Positions 12,618 through 19,606 of a DNA stretch of 23,679 nt are shown here, piece by piece (the stretch's first letter is position 1; every line of letters begins with the position of its first letter). The position numbers were made by a program, and so were the translations under genes. The notes under the pieces were generated by a model. That model did no database searches. It had not been told where the DNA came from and saw only the letters and a program-made list of their open reading frames with translations. The DNA comes from Methyloceanibacter sp. (GTDB taxonomy: Bacteria; Pseudomonadota; Alphaproteobacteria; Rhizobiales; Methyloligellaceae). Location of the stretch: NCBI GenBank assembly GCA_016649675.1, contig JAENXG010000011.1, positions 1 to 23,679 on the forward strand, read 5' to 3'.

Positions 12618-13607
12618 CTAGCTCAATGCAATATTGGCGGTCGACTGCGGCAGATCCTCGCCGAAGCAGCGCTGATAGAACTCGGCGATCAGCCCGCGCT
12701 CGAGCTCGTCGCATTTATTGAGGAAGCTGAGCGCGAAGGCGAGACCGATATCGCCGAAGATCTCGGCGTTCTCGGCCCAGGTGATCACCGTACGCGGGCT
12801 CATCACGGTGGAGAGATCGCCGTTCATGAAGGCGTTGCGGGTGAGATCGGCGACGCGGACCATGTTGCCCACGGTCTTGCGCCCGGCCTCCGTGTTCCAC
12901 GACTTTGCCTTGGCGAGCACGATGGCCACCTCGTCGTCATGGGGCAGATAATTGAGGGTGGCGACGATGGACCAGCGGTCCATCTGGCCCTGATTGATCT
13001 GCTGGGTACCGTGATAGAGGCCGCTCGTGTCGCCGAGCCCGATGGTGTTGGTGGTGGCGAACAGGCGGAAGGCCGGATGCGGCCTGATCACCTTGGATTG
13101 GTCGAGCAGGGTGAGCTTGCCCGAGACTTCGAGCACGCGCTGGATCACGAACATCACGTCGGGGCGGCCGGCATCGTACTCGTCGAAACAGAGCGCGGTG
13201 TTGGTCTGCAGCGCGTAAGGCAGAATGCCCTCGCGGAACTCCGTCACCTGCATCCCGTCGCGGATGACGATGGCGTCCTTACCGACAAGGTCGATGCGGC
13301 TCACATGGCTGTCGAGATTGATACGCATGCAGGGCCAGTTCAGCCGCGCCGCCACTTGCTCGATATGGGTGGACTTGCCGGTGCCGTGATAGCCCTGGAT
13401 CATCACCCGGCGGTTGTGCTTGAAGCCGGCGAGGATGGCGAGTGTCACCTCCTTGTTGAAGAGGTAATCGGCATCGACGTCCGGGACATGCTCGTCCGGG
13501 CGTGAATAAGCGGGCACTTCGAGATCGGTATCGATGCTGAAGACCTGGCGCACGGATACCGACATATCCGGCATGCCGGCGCCGTTGTGGGCAGCTACGA
13601 GTGTCAT
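12618..13607 (-). CDS. cobS: Cobaltochelatase subunit CobS (AAA+ ATPase)
   Basis: The 329-residue protein is a MoxR-type AAA+ ATPase of the CobS family. It has Walker A GYHGTGKST (residues 72-80), Walker B LCFDEYD near residue 140, and the conserved FATTNTIGLGDTSGLYHGTQ. The N terminus SVRQVFSIDTDLEVPAYS is typical of CobS. Family knowledge: CobS hexamers with CobT drive cobalt insertion by CobN. The start is 13607 or one of the ATGs at 13574 and 13565, since the first residues are not conserved. It is directly followed by cobT and lies downstream of a J-domain gene, the usual alphaproteobacterial setting away from the other cob genes. Confidence 0.94.
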   Translation of the reverse strand: MTLVAAHNGAGMPDMSVSVRQVFSIDTDLEVPAYSRPDEHVPDVDADYLFNKEVTLAILAGFKHNRRVMIQGYHGTGKSTHIEQVAARLNWPCMRINLDSHVSRIDLVGKDAIVIRDGMQVTEFREGILPYALQTNTALCFDEYDAGRPDVMFVIQRVLEVSGKLTLLDQSKVIRPHPAFRLFATTNTIGLGDTSGLYHGTQQINQGQMDRWSIVATLNYLPHDDEVAIVLAKAKSWNTEAGRKTVGNMVRVADLTRNAFMNGDLSTVMSPRTVITWAENAEIFGDIGLAFALSFLNKCDELERGLIAEFYQRCFGEDLPQSTANIALS

Positions 13608-13636
13608 GGGCGGTGGGAGCCTATTCGTCGCGTTTC

Positions 13637-13664
13637 AAAAGGGGGCTCGCTTGAAGCGGAAGCC
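13637..13664 (-). terminator. Possible terminator after the J-domain gene
   Basis: On the minus strand GGCT-TC-CGCT pairs with AGCG-AGCC around a three-base loop (13664-13644), with two unpaired bases. CCC and four T residues follow. It stands between the J-domain stop (13695) and the cobS start. The T tract is short, so it may be weak or not functional. Confidence 0.3.
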
Positions 13665-13694
13665 TCGATGTTGCGGGGGGCTGGTCCAAGAGAC

Positions 13695-14324
13695 TCACGC
13701 AAGCCCCGCCTGCCTCAGATAGTTATAGGCTTGGATCACTTCGCGCAACTTGTCCTCCGAGGCGCGGTCCCCTTGGTTGCGGTCAGGGTGAAGGCGCTTA
13801 ACCAATTCCTTGAAGCGGGCCTTGATGTCGACCTTGGTGGCGCTGTCCTCGAGATTGAGCTGGCGCAAACATTTGCGCTCGAGCCGCCTCAGCGGCCGTG
13901 CGGGCTCGCTGCCGGGCGCCTTGCCGTCGGTAGCGCCGTCGCCGAACAGGCCGAGGGGATCCAAGCTGGAGAAGCGATGGGCGAAGCCATTGCGACGCCC
14001 CGCGGTCCTCGCGCCGCGGCCGCGCGACCAGGAATTCACGCCGATGAACCAGGTCGGACGATGCCCGATCGTGTCGTCCTTCTGATGCTTGATCACGTCC
14101 TCGTCGGGGAGGCCGGAAAAGTAGTTATAGGACTTGTTGTACTCGCGCACGTGGTCGAGGCAGTAGCGATGATACTTGCCCTCCTGGCCCCTTCCCTTGG
14201 GCGCGGGGTAGAGACCGGGCTCCTTGCAGCCCTGCCACTCGCAAGCGGGACAGGACTCGCGCAACAGGCGGTTCTTGTCGGGCTTGACGCGCAGGCGGTC
14301 GAAGAATTTCGATTCGAGCTTCAT
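13695..14324 (-). CDS. J-domain protein with N-terminal Cys/His cluster
   Basis: The 209-residue protein carries a C-terminal J domain (residues about 150-207) with the HPD motif in LVKRLHPDRNQGD, so it should stimulate an Hsp70 (DnaK). The N-terminal half has a possible metal site, CPACEWQGC followed by HRYCLDH, and then conserved aromatics (YNYFSG, RPTWFIGVN). It has neither the G/F region nor the zinc-finger repeats of true DnaJ. ATG 14324 (MKLESKFFDRLRVKPDK) is the natural start; the frame is open further upstream but overlaps the bolA region. It is divergent from the BolA gene by 79 bases and is followed by cobS-cobT. This arrangement is conserved in relatives, and the Hsp70 client is unknown. 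Confidence 0.85.
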   Translation of the reverse strand: MKLESKFFDRLRVKPDKNRLLRESCPACEWQGCKEPGLYPAPKGRGQEGKYHRYCLDHVREYNKSYNYFSGLPDEDVIKHQKDDTIGHRPTWFIGVNSWSRGRGARTAGRRNGFAHRFSSLDPLGLFGDGATDGKAPGSEPARPLRRLERKCLRQLNLEDSATKVDIKARFKELVKRLHPDRNQGDRASEDKLREVIQAYNYLRQAGLA

Positions 14325-14403
14325 GTGACCTGCATTATGGGAAGCGGAAGCTGGCAGGACAAGCATGGCACTTGACCCGCGAACTAGGATATGGTGACCG
14401 GTT

Positions 14404-14709
14404 ATGGGTCTTGGGGTGACGGCGATGCGCGCTGAGGATTCAATCACACAAAAATTGCGAGATGCCTTCGCGCCGTCAGCGCTCGAGGTCGTCAACGACT
14501 CCCACCGCCACGCGGGCCATGGCGGCTCACCCGGAACCGGCGAGAGCCATTTCAGCATCGAGGTGGTGTCTGACCACTTCAACGGCAAGTCGCGCCTCGA
14601 GCGTCACCGCATGGTGAACGCGGTGCTGGCGGAGGAGCTCAAAGGCCGCGTCCACGCGCTCGCCATCCGGGCGCTCACGCCCGAGGAGCGCTCACGCCCG
14701 CGAAACTGA
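14404..14709 (+). CDS. BolA-family protein
   Basis: The 101-residue protein has the BolA fold signatures LEVVNDSHRHAGH, ESHFSIEVVS, and FNGKSRLERHRMVNAVL ending in HALAIRALTPEE. Family knowledge: BolA proteins pair with monothiol glutaredoxins to bind 2Fe-2S clusters, and some act as transcription factors. The SHRHAGH segment contains the histidine used in such cluster binding. ATG 14404 is the first start; ATG 14425 (MRAEDSITQKL) fits family length equally well. It is divergent from the J-domain gene. The next genes downstream are a truncated CsbD remnant and a convergent CorC-type gene. Confidence 0.9.
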   Translation: MGLGVTAMRAEDSITQKLRDAFAPSALEVVNDSHRHAGHGGSPGTGESHFSIEVVSDHFNGKSRLERHRMVNAVLAEELKGRVHALAIRALTPEERSRPRN

Positions 14710-14769
14710 CCGCGCGGGTCGGCGTTTCTTGTCATCACTTTGCGTGGCTTCGAGCGAAAGGCAGAAGAC

Positions 14770-14858
14770 ATGGACAAGGATCGTATCAAGGGCTCGGCCG
14801 AGCAGGCCAAGGGCAAAGTCAAGGAAGTGGCCGGCAAGGTCACCGGCGACGCTAGCTC
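14770..14858 (+). pseudogene. Truncated CsbD-family stress protein
   Basis: From ATG 14770 the sequence reads MDKDRIKGSAEQAKGKVKEV and then AGKVTGDA, the first 28 residues of a CsbD-type protein. These are normally about 60-70 residues with a second half of the AxGKxxQ type. After 14853 the similarity stops abruptly: the frame runs into a partial copy of the palindromic repeat and then into the 3' end of the opposite-strand CorC-type gene, closing at 14961. The second half is missing, so the gene was probably cut by a deletion or insertion event involving the repeat. CsbD proteins are abundant stress-induced proteins of unknown mechanism. Confidence 0.72.
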
Positions 14859-14894
14859 GGAAAACCAATTCCCAATTTCCCGATCATGCTCTAG
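14859..14894. repeat. Partial, diverged copy of the 105-bp palindromic repeat
   Basis: The segment aligns with the outer part of the second hairpin of the full copy (about 10679-10717). Shared blocks include CGGAAAACC, TTCCCA, and GATCATGCTCTAG at the end; several internal bases differ. The other half of the hairpin and the whole first hairpin are absent. Its CTAG end forms the TAG stop of the minus-strand gene ending at 14891. Confidence 0.7.
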
Positions 14895-16195
14895 GACGCC
14901 TTGCTCGCCTCGCGCCTGGCCGCGCGTGTGGGCTGGAGCGGGGTCACGCGCAAGCTGGTGAGGCGGTTCCGCTGCCGGCGCAGCACCTCGAAACGGAAGC
15001 CGTGGAAGGTGAAGGCCTGCCCTGCGTCGGGAATGGTCTGAGCCTCGTGGATGACAAGTCCTGCGACTGTGGTCGCCTCCTCGTCCGGCAGGTCCCAGTC
15101 CATCAGCCGGTTGAGATCGCGTAACGGGGCCGAGCCCTCGACGATCACCGAGCCGTCGGGCTGTGGCCGTGCGGCGATCGAAGCAATGTCGGTCTCGTCG
15201 GTGATGTCGCCGACGATCTCCTCGATGATGTCCTCGAGCGTGACGAGGCCCATCACCTCGCCATACTCGTCGACCACCACCGCGAAATGGGCCTTGCGCT
15301 TGAGAAAGATGTTGAGCTGGTCCTTCAGCGTCGTGGTGTCGGGCACGAACCAGGGCGGCGTCGCAAGCGCCATGATGTCGAGCTGGCTCAAGTCGCCGCG
15401 TGCCTCGCGCAACGCGCGGAGCAGCGTCTTGGCGTGAAGGACGCCCACGATCTCCTCGCGTTCGCCGCGCCAGAGCGGCAGACGCGTATGGGAGCTTTTC
15501 AAGGCCGCGTCGACGATCTCCTCGGCGGGAAGCTCGGCGTCGATGGCGTCCATCTTGGTCCGGTGCACCATGATGTCGGACACGGTCAGCTGGCGGAGGT
15601 CGAGCACGCCGCCCAGCATGTCGCGGTCGAGCTTCTTGACGCCGCCTTCCTTGTGGTGGAGCGCGATGGCGCCCCTGATTTCCTCGTGGGCCGAGAGCAC
15701 CTCGGCGTCGTCGCTGATGGGGGCGCCGAACAGCCGCAAGGTATGGCGGACCAGGAACTGCATGGCGGCGGTCACTGGCGCGAGCACGGCCACCACGAAG
15801 CGGACAGCAGGGGCGATAGCCAGCGCCATCCGGTCGGCGTTGAGGATGGCGTAAGTCTTGGGCAGCACCTCGGCGAACAGCACCACGACAACGGTCATGA
15901 CCACGGTGGCATAGACAACGCCGGCCTCGCCGAACAGCGTGAGGAACAGGCTCGTGGCGAGCGCCGAGGCGGCAATATTGGCAAGGCTGTTGCCGAGAAG
16001 GATGGCGCCGATGAAGCGCTCGCGAATCGTCAGCAGGTAATTCACCACCCGCGCGCGGGCGTTCCCGTCCTCTTCGAGCGCGTGCATTTTGGCGCGGGAG
16101 GCCGCGGTCAGCGCCGTCTCGGATCCGGAGAAGAAGGCCGAGGCGAGCAGGAGACCGAGGATCGCGCCAAGCGTTAGCCCCAAGCCGAGCGTCAT
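14891..16195 (-). CDS. CorC/HlyC-type (CNNM-like) membrane protein with CBS pair
   Basis: The 434-residue protein has a membrane DUF21 domain (about residues 1-170; GLLLASAFFSGSETALTAAS, then LLGNSLANIAASALAT). A CBS pair (about 200-325; VSDIMVHRTKMDAI, then VVVDEYGEVMGLVTLEDIIEEIVGDI) and a C-terminal CorC_HlyC domain follow. Family knowledge: these proteins are linked to magnesium or other cation homeostasis, while the 'hemolysin' name is historical. ATG 16195 overlaps the aroB stop in an ATGA, which favours it over GTG 16207. It is therefore coupled to aroK-aroB. Its TAG stop falls in the end of the partial repeat, and the last residues (RREASKAS) may not be ancestral. Confidence 0.9.
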   Translation of the reverse strand: MTLGLGLTLGAILGLLLASAFFSGSETALTAASRAKMHALEEDGNARARVVNYLLTIRERFIGAILLGNSLANIAASALATSLFLTLFGEAGVVYATVVMTVVVVLFAEVLPKTYAILNADRMALAIAPAVRFVVAVLAPVTAAMQFLVRHTLRLFGAPISDDAEVLSAHEEIRGAIALHHKEGGVKKLDRDMLGGVLDLRQLTVSDIMVHRTKMDAIDAELPAEEIVDAALKSSHTRLPLWRGEREEIVGVLHAKTLLRALREARGDLSQLDIMALATPPWFVPDTTTLKDQLNIFLKRKAHFAVVVDEYGEVMGLVTLEDIIEEIVGDITDETDIASIAARPQPDGSVIVEGSAPLRDLNRLMDWDLPDEEATTVAGLVIHEAQTIPDAGQAFTFHGFRFEVLRRQRNRLTSLRVTPLQPTRAARREASKAS

Positions 16196-17346
16196 CGTCT
16201 GCCGCACTCCCGGGTCAAGAACTCCGTCAGAAGGGGAAGCGAGATGTCGTGCTCGACAAAGGCGGCGCCAATGCCGCGCACGAGCACGAGAGCGATCTTG
16301 CCCCCCTTCACCTTCTTGTCCTGGGCCATGAGCCGCAAGAGCTCGTCCGGCGCAGGCTTGCTGCCCGGGATGGAGGCGATCGTGGTCGGCAGGCCGACCG
16401 CAGAAAAATGCCGTTCGACACGGGCGGCATCGCCTGCCGGGCAGAGTCCGAGCTCGACCGAGAAGGTGAAGGCAAGACGCATGCCGATGGCGATCGCCTC
16501 GCCATGCAGGAGCCGGTCCGAATAGCCGGCGTAAGCCTCGAGCGCATGGCCGAAGGTATGGCCGAGATTGAGGAGGGCGCGCGTGCCCTTCTCCTCCTTC
16601 TCGTCTAGAGCGACGATGGCAGCCTTGGCGCGGCAGCTCGTCTCTACCGCATGGCGGCGCTTGCCGCCTTGGCCGGAGAAGATCTCAGTCCAGTTCTGCT
16701 CGAGCCAGGCGAAGAAGGCGGCATCGCCGAGCAGCCCGTATTTCACCACCTCGGCATAGCCCGCGCGGAACTCCCGCGGGCTCAAGGTGGAGAGCACGGT
16801 TGTATCGGCGAGGACAAGGCTCGGCTGATGGAAGGTGCCGATCAGGTTCTTGCCTTGCCTGGTGTCGATGCCGGTCTTGCCGCCCACAGAGGAGTCGACT
16901 TGCGCCAGCAGCGAGGTCGGCACCTGCACCACGCGCACGCCGCGCCGTAGGATGCTGGCGGCAAAACCGGCAAGATCGCCGACCACGCCGCCGCCAAAGG
17001 CAATCACGCAGTCGCCCCGCTCGACACCGAGCGTCAGCAATGTCTCGGACAGGGCGGCCAGCACGGGAAAGCCCTTGCTCGCCTCGCCGGGCGCCACGAT
17101 CGCCTCGCCGAGGAAGAGCCCGTGTTGCTCGAGGCTCGCCTTCAGCGGCGCGAGATAGAGCGAAGCCACGTTCTGATCGCTCACCACGGCACAGCGCGCC
17201 CCGGGGAGCGCCGAGGCAATGCGCCGCCCCGCGGACGCGATGAGACCCTCGCCGATGACGATGGCGTAGCTCCGCTCGGCAAGCGCCACTTGAACGATTG
17301 TCTCGCTCTGGCCGGAGGCCAGGGCGGTCGCGCCGTCGTGCATCAT
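16192..17346 (-). CDS. aroB: 3-dehydroquinate synthase
   Basis: The 384-residue protein has all AroB hallmarks. These are the NAD-binding GGGVVGDLAGFAAS, the PTSLLAQVDSSVGGKTGID loop, and metal and active-site histidines in NLGHTFGHALE and LHGEAIAIGM. It converts DAHP to 3-dehydroquinate, the second step of the shikimate pathway, in the cytoplasm. Its ATG (17346) overlaps the aroK stop in an ATGA, and its own stop overlaps the next start the same way. The three genes thus form a tightly coupled operon. Length is normal with a short N-terminal extension (MMHDGATALASGQSE). Confidence 0.96.
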   Translation of the reverse strand: MMHDGATALASGQSETIVQVALAERSYAIVIGEGLIASAGRRIASALPGARCAVVSDQNVASLYLAPLKASLEQHGLFLGEAIVAPGEASKGFPVLAALSETLLTLGVERGDCVIAFGGGVVGDLAGFAASILRRGVRVVQVPTSLLAQVDSSVGGKTGIDTRQGKNLIGTFHQPSLVLADTTVLSTLSPREFRAGYAEVVKYGLLGDAAFFAWLEQNWTEIFSGQGGKRRHAVETSCRAKAAIVALDEKEEKGTRALLNLGHTFGHALEAYAGYSDRLLHGEAIAIGMRLAFTFSVELGLCPAGDAARVERHFSAVGLPTTIASIPGSKPAPDELLRLMAQDKKVKGGKIALVLVRGIGAAFVEHDISLPLLTEFLTRECGRR

Positions 17347-18011
17347 TGCACCTTCTTGCGGCTTTGCTCTTGGGGCGCCTTCGCCTCTTGGCGCGCCTTC
17401 GCCACTTGCGGCGCCTTTGCCTCGCAGCCGAGCTTGGCGGCGAGCGCATCGATGACGGCGCCCACGATCACGTCGTGGGGCACGTCGCGGCTCTCCACGA
17501 TGATGTCGGCCTCGGCATAGATAGGATAGCGCTCGGCCATCAGTTTCTTCATCACCGTCTCGGGATCGCCGGCGGCGAGCAAGGGGCGGTTGTCGCGCCG
17601 CTGCACGCGCTTGAGCAGAACGCGGAGCTCGGCCCTGAGCCAGACCGAGAGCCCGCGTGCCTTGAGGGTCGCCCGCGTGTCGGCGTTCATATAGGCGCCG
17701 CCGCCGGTGGCGAGAACCTGGGGGCCGCCTTCCAGCAGCCGCGCAATCACCTTCCGCTCGCCCTGGCGGAAATAGGCTTCGCCATGCTGGGCGAAGATCT
17801 CGCTGATGCTCGTGCCGGCGGCCATCTCGATCTCGCTGTCGGCGTCGATGAAGGGGAGGTCGAGCCGGTTGGCAAGTCGGCGGCCCACGGCCGTCTTGCC
17901 GGCGCCCATGAGGCCGATCAGCACGATGCTCCGCGGTCCAAGGGCCTCGCCGATCCGCGCCAGCCGCTCCTGACGGTCCACTTTCTTATGCTCGGTCAGT
18001 CCTAGACTCAT
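17343..18011 (-). CDS. aroK: Shikimate kinase
   Basis: The 222-residue protein contains the P-loop GLMGAGKTAVGRRL, the shikimate-binding DADSEIE, GGGAYM, and the lid region RRDNRPLL. It phosphorylates shikimate with ATP. I chose ATG 18011 (MSLGLTEHKKVDRQER) because the preceding part of the open frame does not resemble the family. The enzyme is followed by an unusual tail of about 35 residues rich in Ala, Lys, Gln and Glu. The tail is encoded by three 18-bp tandem repeats, so the protein is longer than a standard AroK. It is the first gene of the aroK-aroB-CorC operon and is divergent from the small membrane protein at 18212. Confidence 0.94.
   Translation of the reverse strand: MSLGLTEHKKVDRQERLARIGEALGPRSIVLIGLMGAGKTAVGRRLANRLDLPFIDADSEIEMAAGTSISEIFAQHGEAYFRQGERKVIARLLEGGPQVLATGGGAYMNADTRATLKARGLSVWLRAELRVLLKRVQRRDNRPLLAAGDPETVMKKLMAERYPIYAEADIIVESRDVPHDVIVGAVIDALAAKLGCEAKAPQVAKARQEAKAPQEQSRKKVQ
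17369..17422. repeat. Three tandem 18-bp repeats encoding the aroK tail
   Basis: Units at 17369-17386, 17387-17404 and 17405-17422 differ from each other by a few bases. On the minus strand each encodes a six-residue unit of the form [E/V]-A-K-A-[P/R]-Q. The array is in frame, so copy number changes would only alter the length of the AroK C-terminal tail. Confidence 0.75.
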
Positions 18012-18211
18012 CCGGTCGTCTAAAAAGGGGAGGATCGCCGCCCATTTCGGCGCTGTCGCCTGCGACTCGCAGGCGGTAGCACAATTTTCCCATGCTGACA
18101 GCGCCCTGTCGAATCGTCCATGATGCAAATGAGGTTAAGCGCTCGCGCGTTTTTGGGTCATAATAACGCCCTGTTCGCGACTAAAAAGCGGTTTGAAACA
18201 CGAGCACCTCG
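18012..18211. promoter_or_regulatory. Divergent promoter region between aroK and the small membrane protein
   Basis: The 200-bp region must contain promoters for both directions. A perfect short palindrome, GACAG/CTGTC (18097-18101/18106-18110), lies about 90 bases upstream of the aroK start. On the plus strand CATAAT (18160-18165) is a possible -10 box without a good -35 partner. I cannot define either promoter with confidence. Confidence 0.3.
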
Positions 18212-18448
18212 ATGCCGACACTGTTTCGTTTCCTGATGGTTTTGGGGGTGATCGCCGGTGTCGTCACTGGAAGCCTCTATGTGCTCGCGGAATACTTCCA
18301 GCCGGAGCCCAAGGAAATCTCTAAGGCTTTGCGCAACGTCAAGGCACGGATGGAGGAGGCGACAGGCTCCGCTCCAACCGCTGACGCCGGCACCACCGCG
18401 CCTGCTCCTGTCGACGCCAAGAGCCCGAGCCCAAATAAACCTCAGTGA
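18212..18448 (+). CDS. Small single-pass membrane protein of unknown function
   Basis: The 78-residue protein starts at ATG 18212. It has one hydrophobic helix (FRFLMVLGVIAGVVTGSLYV), then YFQPEPKEI, and a Ser/Pro/Ala/Thr-rich low-complexity tail. The helix followed by a QPEPKEI-type motif resembles short proteins I recall between aroK and xerD in rhizobia. That supports a real gene, but no function is known. The xerD start follows 51 bases after the stop on the same strand, so they may be co-transcribed. Confidence 0.65.
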   Translation: MPTLFRFLMVLGVIAGVVTGSLYVLAEYFQPEPKEISKALRNVKARMEEATGSAPTADAGTTAPAPVDAKSPSPNKPQ

Positions 18449-18499
18449 GCTTTCGCCTCGACCCGGCGAGGGCCTCCCGCTTTCCCGAGGGCCCGAACG

Positions 18500-19474
18500 T
18501 TGAGCCCCCCCAAAGGCTTATCGCGCGGGACGGGCTCATCTGAGCTTGCTCTCTTCATCGACATGATCATGGCGGAGCGCGGCGCTGCCGCCCACACCGT
18601 CGAGGCCTATACCAGGGACCTCTCAGAGTTCCTCGCCTTCCTCGCCGCCAAGGGCAAGGAAGCGACGACGGCGTCTGCCGAGCATTTGCGCGGCTTCCTC
18701 GCGAGCCTCGCGAGCAAGGGACTGGCTCCCACCTCGCGCGCCAGGAAGCTCTCGGCCATCCGCCAGTTCTTCCGCTTCCTCCTCGCCGAGGGCTTGCGCG
18801 CCGACGATCCCTGCTCGGCCATCGACAGCCCGAAGCTCGGGAGGCCGCTGCCTAAGATCCTGTCGCTCGCAGAGGTCGAGATGCTGCTCAAGACGGCGTC
18901 TGACGCGAGCGAGGCGGCGGCAGAGGGCTCGGCTCGGCGCCGCGCGCTTAGGCTCTATGCGTTGCTTGAGACGCTCTACGCCACGGGTTTGCGCGTGTCT
19001 GAGCTCATCTCGCTGCCGCGTGGCGTGCTGACGGCTGACGACCTTGTGCTGACCGTCAAGGGCAAAGGCGGACGCGAGCGGCTCGTTCCGTTGAATGAGG
19101 CGGCGCGGAAGGCGCTTGCCGCGCACCTTGCCGCAGTCGGCGAGGACGAGGCCAAGGGGAAGAGCCCCTCACCGTGGCTGTTCCCCTCAGCGGGCGGCCA
19201 GCATCTCACCCGCCAGCGTCTCGGCCAGGAGCTGAAAGCCCTGGCGCTCGCCTCAGGGATCGAGCCTTCGCGCGTCTCGCCGCATGTGCTGCGCCATGCC
19301 TTTGCTAGCCATCTCCTGGAGCGGGGAGCGGATCTGCGCACGGTGCAGCAGCTGCTCGGCCATGCCGACATCTCGACGACGCAGATCTACACCCATGTCA
19401 TCGAGGAGCGGCTGCGGCGGCTTGTCGAGCAGCATCATCCGTTAGCTCAGGCACATTTAACCAAGCGGAGCTAG
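18500..19474 (+). CDS. xerD: Tyrosine recombinase XerD
   Basis: The 324-residue protein has the N-terminal core-binding domain (ERGAAAHTVEAYTRDL) and a catalytic domain with all six expected residues. They are Arg165 (ATGLRVSELI), Lys187 (VKGKGGRERL), His262 and Arg265 (HVLRHAFAS), His288 (LLGHADISTTQ) and Tyr297 (QIYTHV). This is the XerD type, which resolves chromosome dimers at dif with XerC under FtsK control. It is not a phage integrase: its length and surroundings are chromosomal. The start is TTG 18500. The nearest ATGs (18563 onward) would cut into the conserved N-terminal domain. accA follows. Confidence 0.93.
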   Translation: MSPPKGLSRGTGSSELALFIDMIMAERGAAAHTVEAYTRDLSEFLAFLAAKGKEATTASAEHLRGFLASLASKGLAPTSRARKLSAIRQFFRFLLAEGLRADDPCSAIDSPKLGRPLPKILSLAEVEMLLKTASDASEAAAEGSARRRALRLYALLETLYATGLRVSELISLPRGVLTADDLVLTVKGKGGRERLVPLNEAARKALAAHLAAVGEDEAKGKSPSPWLFPSAGGQHLTRQRLGQELKALALASGIEPSRVSPHVLRHAFASHLLERGADLRTVQQLLGHADISTTQIYTHVIEERLRRLVEQHHPLAQAHLTKRS

Positions 19475-19606
19475 GCTGGTCACCTGGCGCTCGCCGGTTG
19501 ACAGGCTCCCGCGCCAAGGCCACTTACAACGGAATTCCCGTTGCCTTATCTGTTTTTCGCAAATCTGCCGGGGAAATGGCTTCCCCAGGGGCAAAGCTTG
19601 AGCCGG

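Noticed and set aside
10714..13607. CobS/CobT as part of a cobalamin operon or a MoxR/VWA defence-like system
   Set aside because: Motifs match the cobaltochelatase subunits specifically. No other cobalamin or defence genes accompany them, and the J-protein/BolA setting is the usual one in related genomes.
14369..14400. TTGACC (14372-14377) as the -35 of a BolA promoter
   Set aside because: The only nearby -10-like sequence (TATGGT) is 12 bases away, too close for a sigma-70 promoter.
18500..19474. Tyrosine recombinase as a sign of an integrated mobile element
   Set aside because: Length, motifs and neighbours (aroK, accA) match chromosomal XerD. No attachment-site repeats or phage genes are nearby.
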